From: Acidobacteria bacterium UBA2990
GTDB taxonomy: Bacteria; Acidobacteriota; Vicinamibacteria; Vicinamibacterales; UBA8438
Direction: 5' to 3'
NCBI GenBank assembly: GCA_002347025.1
Contig: DEAE01000022.1
Coordinates: 1-17,913 of the forward strand
Length of the DNA: 17,913 bases
Each line of letters opens with the position of its first letter. Positions within the stretch are counted from its first letter, which is position 1. The notes beneath the pieces are model-generated. The model did not search any database. It was not told the DNA's origin and worked only from the letters and a program-made list of their open reading frames with translations. The position numbers and the translations under genes are program-made. This document shows, piece by piece, positions 5,776-13,060 of this stretch.

Positions 5776-7443
5776 TCAGCGCCCGGTCTCCTTTGGCAGC
5801 GTGAAGGTATAGATCGCGTTCGTTCGGTTGCCGCCAACCGGGATTGCTAGATACTGCCGCTCGTTGACCGCGTAGGTGATCGGGAATCCCTGGACTGACC
5901 CCGGGAGCCGGGTCTGGAACAGCACCGTCCCGCTGGCGGCGTCGTGGATGAACAGATGGCGGTCTGTGTCGGAGCCGACCACCAGTCCGCCACCGGTCGT
6001 CAGCGCCGCGGCTCTCGGGCGAGTCCGCATGGCGTGTCGCCAGAGGATTTCTCCGCTGTCGACGTTCATGGCGATGAGGTGGCCAGGGTAGCCCTCGCTG
6101 TTCGGGTGCACTCGGCTTCCGCGCCCCTGCCAGCCCCGGTTGGCGTAGTAGTTGTTACCGACCATTTGCTCCAGCTCGGTGAAAGTGCCACGGACGCAGG
6201 TCGGGTGAATCGGGATGTAGAGTGCCCGCGTCTTCGGATGGTAGGCGGACGAATACCAGTTCCGGACGCCGCCGAAGTTCGGGCAGAAGTCTAGCTCGAC
6301 CCCGGCCCGGGGAATCATCTCCGGCCGGTAGGTGGTTTCGCCGGTCTGCGGGTCGACGTCCAGGACGTTCTGGTACCCAAGGTCGTGGGCCGCCACGAAC
6401 GCGCCCGTGGTGCGGTCCAACTCCCAGAGAATGCCGAGCTTGCCCATCTTGAAGAGGGAGCGCTGGCCGTCACGGTCGATCAGGATGCTCTCGAAGACCT
6501 CGTCCAGGTCGTGGGTTTCCCCTGGGACGAATTGGTAGTACCACTCGAGTGCGCCGGTTGCCGGATCCAGCGCCAGCACGCTGTTCGAGTAGAGCGCATC
6601 GCCGTCGGTCTTCCGCGACACACGCGCCCACGGCTTTGGCTGCGACGTCGACAGGTAGACTAGTCCGGTCTCAGGGTCGAAGCTGCCCGGGATCCAGGAA
6701 TCGGCCCCCGCGCGGAACTGCAGCGGTAGGTCACCCCAGGTATCGCCGCCCAGCTCACCCGGCTGCGCGACGGTTGACGTGCGCCACCGCTCCGCCCCAG
6801 TGTCGGGGTCGTGCCCGGTGATGAAGCAGACGTCGTTCTTGTAGTTTTGGCAGCCGGTCATGCCGGCCACGATCGTGCCGTTCGCCACAATCGGACCACT
6901 GGTATACCGATAGCCCAGAGACCGGTCGGCTACGGTCTGGTCCCACACGAGGTCGCCGGTGCGGACGTCGATCGCGACGATGTGTGCATCGCTCGTGCTG
7001 AGGTAGACCTTGTCGCCGTAAATCGCGATTGACCTGGAGCCGCGAGTGGGTAGCGCGTCGAGGTTACGGCCCGGTCGTTCCGGACGGGTGTAGCGCCAGA
7101 AGGCGTCTCCGGTCACCGCGTCGACCGCCTGCATACCGTTCCCTGTGTTGGGGATAAACATAACCCCGTCATGGACGAGCGGCGTCGGCTGGCTATTGCC
7201 CGCGCCGAGCGCCCAAGCCCAGGCCAGCTGCAGTCGGTGGACGTTCGTGGTATCGATCTGGTCCAGCGGGCTGTAGCCCCACCCGTTGAGGGTTCGCCGC
7301 CAGTTGAGCCAGTCGGCCGGATCCGGGTCATGGAGCATGGCGTCGGTCACCGGCGTCAAGGCTCGGTCCTGCGCCATGGCCGCACCGGCCAGGAAGACGA
7401 TCATCCATGACGCCAGCAGCCAACGGTACCAATGTGCACGCAT
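5776..7443 (-). CDS. PQQ-type quinoprotein dehydrogenase-like beta-propeller, exported
   Basis: 555 residues from the ATG at 7443, with AGGAGG 5 nt upstream; an in-frame GTG at 7449 lies inside that ribosome site. Residues 1-24 are a signal peptide (cleavage near AMA-QD). The rest is an eight-bladed quinoprotein propeller. It opens with WLNWRRTLNGWGYSPLDQI, followed by repeated blade ends such as VDAVTGDAFW, IDVRTGDLVW, HDPDTGAERW, LDPATGALEW and MNVDSGEILW. The catalytic region reads GETHDLDEV (His311, Asp312, Asp314) where classical enzymes have HDLWDYD. The vicinal Cys-Cys pair of methanol/ethanol dehydrogenases is absent. Cys198 and Cys206 flank a short loop instead. No cytochrome c domain is attached, so electrons must go to a separate carrier. 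The likely role is periplasmic oxidation of an alcohol or similar compound; the substrate is unknown. It is monocistronic. Confidence 0.85.
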   Translation of the reverse strand: MRAHWYRWLLASWMIVFLAGAAMAQDRALTPVTDAMLHDPDPADWLNWRRTLNGWGYSPLDQIDTTNVHRLQLAWAWALGAGNSQPTPLVHDGVMFIPNTGNGMQAVDAVTGDAFWRYTRPERPGRNLDALPTRGSRSIAIYGDKVYLSTSDAHIVAIDVRTGDLVWDQTVADRSLGYRYTSGPIVANGTIVAGMTGCQNYKNDVCFITGHDPDTGAERWRTSTVAQPGELGGDTWGDLPLQFRAGADSWIPGSFDPETGLVYLSTSQPKPWARVSRKTDGDALYSNSVLALDPATGALEWYYQFVPGETHDLDEVFESILIDRDGQRSLFKMGKLGILWELDRTTGAFVAAHDLGYQNVLDVDPQTGETTYRPEMIPRAGVELDFCPNFGGVRNWYSSAYHPKTRALYIPIHPTCVRGTFTELEQMVGNNYYANRGWQGRGSRVHPNSEGYPGHLIAMNVDSGEILWRHAMRTRPRAAALTTGGGLVVGSDTDRHLFIHDAASGTVLFQTRLPGSVQGFPITYAVNERQYLAIPVGGNRTNAIYTFTLPKETGR

Positions 7444-7657
7444 GAGCACCTCCTACCCCGACCGGCCCCGCGTCCGGACGGTCGCCGTCAGGCTGTGAAG
7501 ATAGCAGATTTCAGAGCTCCCCCTAGATCGCCAAGCCCCTCGAATCCCGTGTCGACGGGGAAATTCGGCCCGCGTTACCGATGGATGACGACCCTAGCCG
7601 AACGTGTCGTGCCAAGCGTGTCTACATCCAAAGCTGAAGTCAAGATCAGAGGTGCGT

Positions 7658-8038
7658 GTGGAGGCATACGTTCTGCTCGCATTTGGCGGTCCAGTGACGC
7701 TCCCGGGCGACATCGTGCTCATTGTGGCCGACCATGTGCCTCCTGTCGCGGATGATGCGCTACCTCAGTTTAAGACGCTTATGGACGACGCAGCTGAGTT
7801 TCTCGCCACGTTGCCGGTGCGTGCCTATGGCACGGAGGGCTTCAGCGTCTGGAGTATGGCTGAGACCGTTACGTCGGGTGCGCGCTACTCGTTTCTCTCT
7901 CGAACGATTCCGGTTTATGAGCAGCTATTCAACGTTGATAGACTGCTCGGCAAGGAGAACATGTTCTTCGTGGGCGTGCCACTCAATATCAACGAGGGTG
8001 ACGGTATGATCGTCAGGCTTGTAGTGTTTGTTTATTAG
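7658..8038 (+). CDS. Hypothetical protein, start uncertain
   Basis: 126 residues if translation starts at the GTG at 7658, which follows AGAGG closely; the frame stays open to 7604. The product (VEAYVLLAFGGPVT, DALPQFKTLMDDAAEFLATL, YSFLSRTIPVYEQLF, MFFVGVPLNINEG, VRLVVFVY) has reasonable composition and alternating strands and helices. It has no signal peptide and I recognise no family. It ends with hydrophobic residues and is followed by 125 nt before the leader ahead of the DUF3105 gene. It could be a truncated relative of a longer protein whose N-terminus has been lost, since the first codons already look like the middle of a domain. Confidence 0.4.
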   Translation: MEAYVLLAFGGPVTLPGDIVLIVADHVPPVADDALPQFKTLMDDAAEFLATLPVRAYGTEGFSVWSMAETVTSGARYSFLSRTIPVYEQLFNVDRLLGKENMFFVGVPLNINEGDGMIVRLVVFVY

Positions 8039-8163
8039 GCTGAAGTTGTGCAACGCCTCGCCCGCGGGTGGGACGCTGCGCACCCGGAGCTTCCTCTTTA
8101 GCGGACGCGTTCCGAACGTGAAGCAGTCTGGTATTGTTGCGTCCAGAGTCGAGGAGGTGTGAC

Positions 8164-8193
8164 TTGGCAGATACGATGAGAGGGACGTTGTGA
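8164..8193 (+). promoter_or_regulatory. Possible nine-codon leader ORF coupled to the DUF3105 gene
   Basis: The strongest ribosome site here, GAGGAGG at 8151-8157, is correctly spaced for a TTG at 8164, not for the GTG of the DUF3105 gene at 8190. That TTG opens a nine-residue frame (MADTMRGTL) ending in TGA at 8191-8193, which overlaps the GTG. Translation of the leader could therefore deliver ribosomes to the DUF3105 start. A weaker GAGAGGG lies closer to the GTG, so the leader is not required. Confidence 0.35.
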
Positions 8194-8861
8194 GCCGCAG
8201 GCCGAAGAGCCGCGGGGCACCGCCCGCGCCGGACCGTGTTGCCGCGAAAGCAGAACGCGCAGCCCAGCGGGCGGCCAGGGAGGAAGAGATCCTTCAGAAA
8301 AAGAAGCGCGCGGTACTCAGGCGGCGACTCATTAATCTTGGGAAGTTCGTTGCGGCAGCGGCGGTACTTCTGGCCGCGTACATGTTCATTCCTCGGTCGG
8401 CAAGCTACTCGATCGGTGGCACCGGAACGATGATCGAGGGCGTGCAGATCTACGCTAATGCGACCGGACACGTCAGCGGTCCAGTCATCTACCCGCAGAC
8501 ACCGCCGGCCGGCGGCCAACACAATCCTGCCTGGCTGAATTGTGGGATTTACAGCGAACCGGTGCTGAGTGTCTACGCGGTTCACTCGCTAGAACACGGG
8601 GCAATCTGGGTCACGTACAACCCGACACTGAGTGAGAGCGAGCTCGACACCCTCCGCACGCATCTACCGTCCACCTATGTCATCCTGTCGCCGTTCCCGG
8701 CTCTGCCTACCCCGATAGTGCTCACCGCCTGGAATGCCCAGCTCAGGCTGGATACGGCCGAGGACGAACGAATCCCGATGTTCTTCGAAGAGTACTGGCG
8801 CAGTCAGTACGTACCAGAGCCGGGAGCATTGTGTAGCGGAGGGATCGACGGTGCCCGATGA
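8190..8861 (+). CDS. DUF3105 membrane-anchored protein
   Basis: 223 residues from the GTG at 8190. Residues 1-50 are basic and rich in Ala/Arg with a charged helix (AERAAQRAAREEEILQKKKR), then a single membrane span at about 52-68. The external part carries the DUF3105 hallmarks: PPAGGQHNPAWLNCGIY (105-121), then VHSLEHG (131-137) and WVTYNP, and later IVLTAWN. Conserved His residues in both motifs suggest metal or haem binding, but the family has no firmly established activity. Topology is probably cytoplasm-in, C-terminal domain outside. The gene overlaps the DUF305 gene by 11 nt; this pairing is seen in other bacteria and suggests a shared envelope task, perhaps copper handling. Confidence 0.85.
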   Translation: MSRRPKSRGAPPAPDRVAAKAERAAQRAAREEEILQKKKRAVLRRRLINLGKFVAAAAVLLAAYMFIPRSASYSIGGTGTMIEGVQIYANATGHVSGPVIYPQTPPAGGQHNPAWLNCGIYSEPVLSVYAVHSLEHGAIWVTYNPTLSESELDTLRTHLPSTYVILSPFPALPTPIVLTAWNAQLRLDTAEDERIPMFFEEYWRSQYVPEPGALCSGGIDGAR

Positions 8862-9513
8862 CTCTCGTGGCACAGGGCCGGGCCAGCGTGCGCTTGTCGC
8901 TACGGCGCTTGTCGCCGCGGTCGTCGTGGGAGTGGCAGGGTATACGTTAGGTCGCACGAGCGCCTGCTGCACGTCCCCGCCAGCGACCACCAGCGCCGAG
9001 GCCGGTTTCGCGCGCGACATGCAGGCCCACCATATCCAGGGCGTCGAGATGGCGATGATTATCCGTGACCGCACCGACGACGAGGCGGTGCGTCTGCTCG
9101 GCTACGACATTGCTACCACGCAGGCGCACCAGGCGGGCCAGCTATACGGCTGGTTGGCCGAGTGGGGTCTGGGTCAGCTGGGCAGTGAGCCGCCTATGAT
9201 GTGGATGAGACGTCCCGGCCGATCGGGCGCGGTGGCCGCTGACACGGGGGAGGACATGAGCATGGGTGCCCTGATGCTAGGGATGGCAACATCGGCGCAA
9301 ATGGCCGAGCTGTCGGCGGGGTCTGGTGTCGAGGCGGAACGACTCTTTCTGGACCTGATGATCGCGCACCACCAGGGTGCGCTGGAGATGGCCGAAGCCG
9401 TGCTCGATCGCAGCGACCATGAGGGGACGCGCACCTTTGCCAACGCCGTCCTAACGAGCCAGCAATCCGAGATCGATCTGATGACTGAGATGCTGGCCGA
9501 ACGCGGGGAGTGA
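8851..9513 (+). CDS. DUF305 ferritin-like putative metal-binding protein
   Basis: 220 residues from the GTG at 8851, with GGAGGG ending 7 nt before it; earlier in-frame starts lie deep inside the DUF3105 gene. Residues 13-33 form a membrane anchor or uncleaved signal, followed by a Cys pair (ACCTS, 39-40). Two halves repeat the DUF305 signature: MQAHHIQGVEMA (His60-His61) and MIAHHQGALEMAE (His173-His174). Each helix pair is followed by a Gln- and Met-containing helix (TQAHQAGQL; TSQQSEIDLMTEM). A Met-rich linker (PPMMWMR, DMSMGALMLGM) fits copper binding. DUF305 proteins are four-helix bundles often found near copper or periplasmic redox genes. The reaction, if any, is unknown. The start overlaps the DUF3105 stop, so the two are co-translated, and a strong terminator follows. 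Confidence 0.85.
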   Translation: MPDDSRGTGPGQRALVATALVAAVVVGVAGYTLGRTSACCTSPPATTSAEAGFARDMQAHHIQGVEMAMIIRDRTDDEAVRLLGYDIATTQAHQAGQLYGWLAEWGLGQLGSEPPMMWMRRPGRSGAVAADTGEDMSMGALMLGMATSAQMAELSAGSGVEAERLFLDLMIAHHQGALEMAEAVLDRSDHEGTRTFANAVLTSQQSEIDLMTEMLAERGE

Positions 9514-9587
9514 TTGGCGGCTATATCAAGATCGTGCTGCTAGACAGGCCGGTTCCGGCGTGGGGGAGTGGAGAGCTGACGGAAACG

Positions 9588-9620
9588 AATCAGGCGTCCA
9601 CGTAAGAACGCCTGATTTTA
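9588..9620. terminator. Intrinsic terminator after the DUF305 gene
   Basis: A perfect 10-bp stem, AATCAGGCGT at 9588-9597 and ACGCCTGATT at 9608-9617, with a 10-nt loop, is followed by TTA on the plus strand. It lies 75 nt after the DUF305 stop. On the minus strand it also follows the tmRNA-like 3' end at 9632-9657, where a tmRNA terminator would be expected, so it may have arrived with that fragment. Confidence 0.8.
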
Positions 9621-9631
9621 TTGAGGAAAAA

Positions 9632-9657
9632 TGGTGGAGGCGGCGGGAGTCGAACCC
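9632..9657 (-). other. tmRNA/tRNA 3'-end fragment (putative attachment site)
   Basis: Read on the minus strand, 26 bases begin GGGTTCGACTCCC and end GCCTCCACCA: the 3' half of a T-arm, a seven-base acceptor strand CGCCTCC, discriminator A and CCA. The sequence upstream (GGCTA) does not complete the T stem, and no partner GGGGGCG-type 5' end or tRNA body lies within 400 nt. It is identical to 16529-16554. Tyrosine recombinases integrate at such 3' ends, so I read it as an att-site scar. The gap 9658-9969 (312 bp) beside it holds no gene that I can support. Confidence 0.65.
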
Positions 9658-9969
9658 TAGCCACCCAATCACCGTAACTTGTTGATAGGGCACGGATTTC
9701 TGAGTTCTAGGGCCGGATTCATTGTCGCTGTTCTGCGTTGTGCTGGAGTACACCCCAATCATCCTGATTCAACCCCAGTCGGGGAGCAATAGGGGAGACG
9801 ACCGCACACCCACTGGACCCGTCGTACTAACGCAGTGACTCACGCGGGTGCTCAGCGTCCCATGCGCGGGCCAGGTGTGCTGCTGCGGGCTCATCCGTTC
9901 CTCCATCAGAGCGCGTTTACTCGCCGATGCTGAACAACGTGGGCGCACTTGGACGCCGGTCTTGGAACC

Positions 9970-12336
9970 TCAGTAACCCTCGAGTACTGGAAACCGTTCG
10001 TCGTCTGGTAATGGTTGGACACCGAGCGCGTTAAGCGTCATCGACACCCTGCGATACCTAGCAGTGGACCATGCGATACTCATCATCTGGTGGGTATCGT
10101 ATTGCTCTGAAAGAGCCTGCCATGTTGCATCGGAGATGGTAGTGTCGCGATACATTTCATTGGCCGCCGCAATCAAATTTAGTTCGTTATCATTCCAGCC
10201 AGACGCGTCCGCACCCTGGGCAATCCAGAGTGGCTCTAGGCCGTGGTCACGTGCCCGACCCACACTTCCTACGTGCTTTGCCCACTCGTAGACTGCCTGC
10301 GCGTTCCACCCGGTTCGCAAGATCAAAAGCTCGCGGTCGTGTGGTGTTAGCCTCGACTTTTCTGGGTTAAGCACATATCTATCATTTAGATACCATTGTT
10401 CCGCGAGCTCCGGGTGGCGCCGGAGAGTTCGTGACACTCTTAAACCGTCGCCTTCAACCGGGTCGATCCGCGGGACGCTAAGAGGTGGTTCTCGATCAGG
10501 AACGCTGTTGTCGCGGAAGCCGGCCGGCACGGTCACGGTGGGTAATAGTTCAGTCGCGTCGTCATCGGGCTGAATGCCCAACGCATTGAACAGAATTGCT
10601 TGTGCTGTGATCTCGGCAACCGTGACAACTGCGTCCGCGAGGTTATAGAGGTCATATTCCTGAGACAACCGGTCCCAAGTCACGTCCGTGATTGATGAAT
10701 TCCTAAAGAATTCATCAGCCATCCCTATGAGAGTTGCTTCGAATTCGGTCCACCTCTCCTCATTCGGACCTTGGGCAACTCGGAGCACCTCATCAGGAGT
10801 TAAACTGCCACGACTAGCGTATGTGGCCCAGTGATTCGCACTCTGAGTCAGCCACGCCGTGCGGAGAATCAGCAGTGAGCGGTGCCGTGGAGAGAGAGTC
10901 GAACCCTCAGCAACGTAGGTTTGAAAGGGTAATACACGGTTAGCTAGCGCCGGCACCCTGACCAACGTCCGGAGCGCATTTCCAGGATTGCCGTCAGGCG
11001 CATACCGCTCAACGATCTCCCGTTGCTCAGCGGTCCACTCCGATTCGGAAAGAGGAGACACCCGTGCCTCAGAGGACCGTTCTAGCGTCAGAATGTTACC
11101 CGGCGGGTCAACAATCGCGTGGACCGGTTCAATGCGAAGCAAGACACCGTCAGCTTCCTCGGTCAGAACATAGAGATAGCCGTCCTTGCCTTGTCGAACG
11201 TCTCGGATTCTTTGCTTGAGCTCAGTGAGTAACCATTCCCGCCTGATTTCTTGACCCTGCTGGTTGAAAATAATTCGTTCGAGGTGCCCGGTTCGGCCAG
11301 GCATCCGATTTCGCATCGCACCGACAAACAGGTTCCCGTGCCAAGCGGGGAAATGTTCGCCCGTGTAGAACGTCAACCCAGAGGGGGCGATCGATGGCCA
11401 CCACATGATTTCCGGGCTTTCGAAATCTTCCAGCCACGGGACCTCACTCACGGGAACACCCGAATACTCACGGCTGTAGGAAGCAATAGGCCATCCGTAG
11501 TTTGCACCGCTCTTGACGATATTTGCCTCATCGCCACCCTGTGGCCCGTTTTCCGTCGCCCACAGATCGCCGGTTTCTGGATGAAAGCTCAGACCAAGTT
11601 GGTTCCGATGACCCAACGAATAAATTTCCGGCAGGTAGGCCGTGTCACCAACAAAGGGATTGTCGTCTGGCACCGTTCCATCGTCATTCAGTCGTAGCAG
11701 CTTCCCGAAATGCATCATCGGGTCTTGGGCAAAATCGCCTGTTGAAGCGAATCGGTAGGCACCTCCCAGTGTCATAAAAAGTGTCCCGTCGGGGGCGAAG
11801 AGAAGTCTTGATGCCGCCACACCCCGGTCTACACCATCTGCAACAAAGATGTCGCGCACCTCCGTCAATGCCCCTGCGTCGAGACGACCCCTGGCCAGGG
11901 CCACCGTCGCACCATTCTCGCCGTCGCGCTCAACGGCTTTGGAATACGTCAGATAAACCAAACTATCGTCGTCCGGGTGCAGTGCAATATCCATTAACCC
12001 TGCACGCTGTGTTTCTGCGTAGACCTCTGGGACCCCTGGAATTGGACGTTCAAGCAGTTGCCCGTTTCGAACCACTCGCAGCGTGCCCTTATCACGCTCG
12101 GTAATCAAAATGTCACCGTTGGCTCTGAAGGCTACGCCCCATGGATGGTCCAAGTCAGTCGCTACGGGAACCAGGCGAATACGAGCCACATCCGTTGTGT
12201 GTAGCACGACGGGTCGATCGGGCGCGGCCAGGTCCTGAACGCCTTGTCGATTCTGGGCCAGTGCGAGGGCTCCAAAAAGCGAGAGCGTGACTACAGCCGA
12301 GATCAAAGCACGACCAGCGCAATTAATAAGGCTCAT
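9970..12336 (-). CDS. Fusion: exported PQQ sugar (glucose/sorbosone-type) dehydrogenase plus two CMD-like domains
   Basis: 788 residues from the ATG at 12336, with GGAGG 4 nt before it. Residues 1-27 are a signal peptide (ALA-QN). Residues about 55-405 match soluble glucose/sorbosone dehydrogenases: HPWGVAFRANGDILITER, RAGLMDIALHP, GKLLRLNDDGTVP, YSLGHRNQLGL, ENGPQGGDEANIV and GANYGWP. Two carboxymuconolactone-decarboxylase-like (AhpD-type) domains follow, at about 430-592 and 618-775. Each has the core LLILRT (RSLLILRTAW; RELLILRTGWNAQAVYEW) and the closing NALGIQP or NALGVQP. The redox CxxC of true AhpD is absent from both, so they are closer to the non-peroxidase branch. The likely role is periplasmic oxidation of a sugar or aldehyde, with the CMD pair acting on a product or mediating assembly. 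It is monocistronic. The N-terminal assignment is secure; the function of the fusion is not. Confidence 0.85.
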   Translation of the reverse strand: MSLINCAGRALISAVVTLSLFGALALAQNRQGVQDLAAPDRPVVLHTTDVARIRLVPVATDLDHPWGVAFRANGDILITERDKGTLRVVRNGQLLERPIPGVPEVYAETQRAGLMDIALHPDDDSLVYLTYSKAVERDGENGATVALARGRLDAGALTEVRDIFVADGVDRGVAASRLLFAPDGTLFMTLGGAYRFASTGDFAQDPMMHFGKLLRLNDDGTVPDDNPFVGDTAYLPEIYSLGHRNQLGLSFHPETGDLWATENGPQGGDEANIVKSGANYGWPIASYSREYSGVPVSEVPWLEDFESPEIMWWPSIAPSGLTFYTGEHFPAWHGNLFVGAMRNRMPGRTGHLERIIFNQQGQEIRREWLLTELKQRIRDVRQGKDGYLYVLTEEADGVLLRIEPVHAIVDPPGNILTLERSSEARVSPLSESEWTAEQREIVERYAPDGNPGNALRTLVRVPALANRVLPFQTYVAEGSTLSPRHRSLLILRTAWLTQSANHWATYASRGSLTPDEVLRVAQGPNEERWTEFEATLIGMADEFFRNSSITDVTWDRLSQEYDLYNLADAVVTVAEITAQAILFNALGIQPDDDATELLPTVTVPAGFRDNSVPDREPPLSVPRIDPVEGDGLRVSRTLRRHPELAEQWYLNDRYVLNPEKSRLTPHDRELLILRTGWNAQAVYEWAKHVGSVGRARDHGLEPLWIAQGADASGWNDNELNLIAAANEMYRDTTISDATWQALSEQYDTHQMMSIAWSTARYRRVSMTLNALGVQPLPDDERFPVLEGY

Positions 12337-12518
12337 AGATCCTCCAAAGGAATGCCTGTCAATCTACCGTAAAGGGCGAAAAAAACCTAGCTCGAAGGAG
12401 ACGAGACTGCCCACCACCGACCATCATCATGCTTGACGATTATGAGTGGTTGTTCAGTTGGCTATGGGAGCAAAAACAGATTGCTACAGGTGGGTCCAGT
12501 GTGTTGACGAGATGTTCC

Positions 12519-12534
12519 CCGTCCTACCGCTAGC
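12519..12534 (+). repeat. Partial hairpin repeat module, copy D
   Basis: CCGTCCTACCGCTAGC matches the minus-strand form of copy C (CCGACCCTACCGCTAGC) except for one substitution and one missing base, including 12 identical bases. The second arm is replaced by a different GCTAG-containing sequence. It lies 27 nt before the 75-bp repeat copy Y. Confidence 0.35.
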
Positions 12535-12561
12535 TAGCAGGCGGTGCTAGTCCTGCCTGTC

Positions 12562-12636
12562 GGTGACGACAGCAGTGGATGAGGGGGAGGGAGTAAGACA
12601 GGGAAACCTCTCCGTGGACCATCCCACCCACGAAAC
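12562..12636 (+). repeat. 75-bp direct repeat, copy Y
   Basis: Partner of 3844-3918, at about 75% identity. In the frame matching the end of the 3451-3864 gene this copy reads GDDSSG then stop, against GDDRSG then stop, but no longer coding frame precedes it. It therefore looks like the scar of a duplicated gene end. The rest of the gap 12337-12694 holds only this repeat, copy D and the promoter region of the fusion gene. Confidence 0.6.
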
Positions 12637-12694
12637 GGATGTTGTTAAAACTAACGCGGTGACTCACTGCGGTTAAGAAGGTGACGCGGCGATA

Positions 12695-12832
12695 TCAGCC
12701 CTTGGGAACACCTTTCTGCCCCACAGTGTCGATGACCTCCCAACAGTTAGGACAGAACTTTGCCTTGGGAGGCACCTCGGAGCCACAGGCGCGGCAGAAG
12801 ATCGGCCGGGGTGCGTCAGTCATGTTGGTCAT
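12695..12832 (-). CDS. 45-residue zinc-ribbon protein
   Basis: A small ORF from the ATG at 12832 (a second ATG at 12823) to a TGA at 12695-12697. Its product, MTNMTDAPRPIFCRACGSEV then PPKAKFCPNCWEVID, has two CxxC knuckles (Cys13/Cys16 and Cys27/Cys30) spaced like a double-psi zinc ribbon. It ends with a short basic tail. Such stand-alone ribbons resemble the N-terminal modules of larger membrane or regulatory proteins; here nothing follows in frame, so it may be complete or a truncated N-terminus. The ribosome site is weak (TTGGG). Its downstream flank is shared with 3844-3918, where a decayed Cys-knuckle frame also lies. Cytoplasmic; role unknown. Confidence 0.5.
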   Translation of the reverse strand: MTNMTDAPRPIFCRACGSEVPPKAKFCPNCWEVIDTVGQKGVPKG

Positions 12833-13060
12833 GCCCAATTGATGTGGCCACGCGGCTCTCTGGTGTTAATTGAGTCATAGGCTTCTCGCAGGCACGTTGA
12901 CGGGCAGCACTGCATCTAATGCAGCTCAGACGGTTTTATGGCAACGACGCTTCTCGGAAATGGTCGCCAGGATTAACGCGTAACAACGCATCGAACTGCC
13001 TCTCACGTTCAGTGGTGGATGCCTTATGCGCCTGCTTGGCGAGACCAGCCGTTCTGCGGG

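Noticed and set aside
9526..9762. A 78-residue minus-strand frame
   Set aside because: It reads through the tmRNA-like end and the terminator hairpin, so it is a chance frame over structural sequence.
9827..9843. CTAACGCAGTGACTCAC, matching 12651-12667 with one mismatch
   Set aside because: A 17-base near match is about what chance gives when all pairs in 18 kb are compared, and no similarity extends beyond it.
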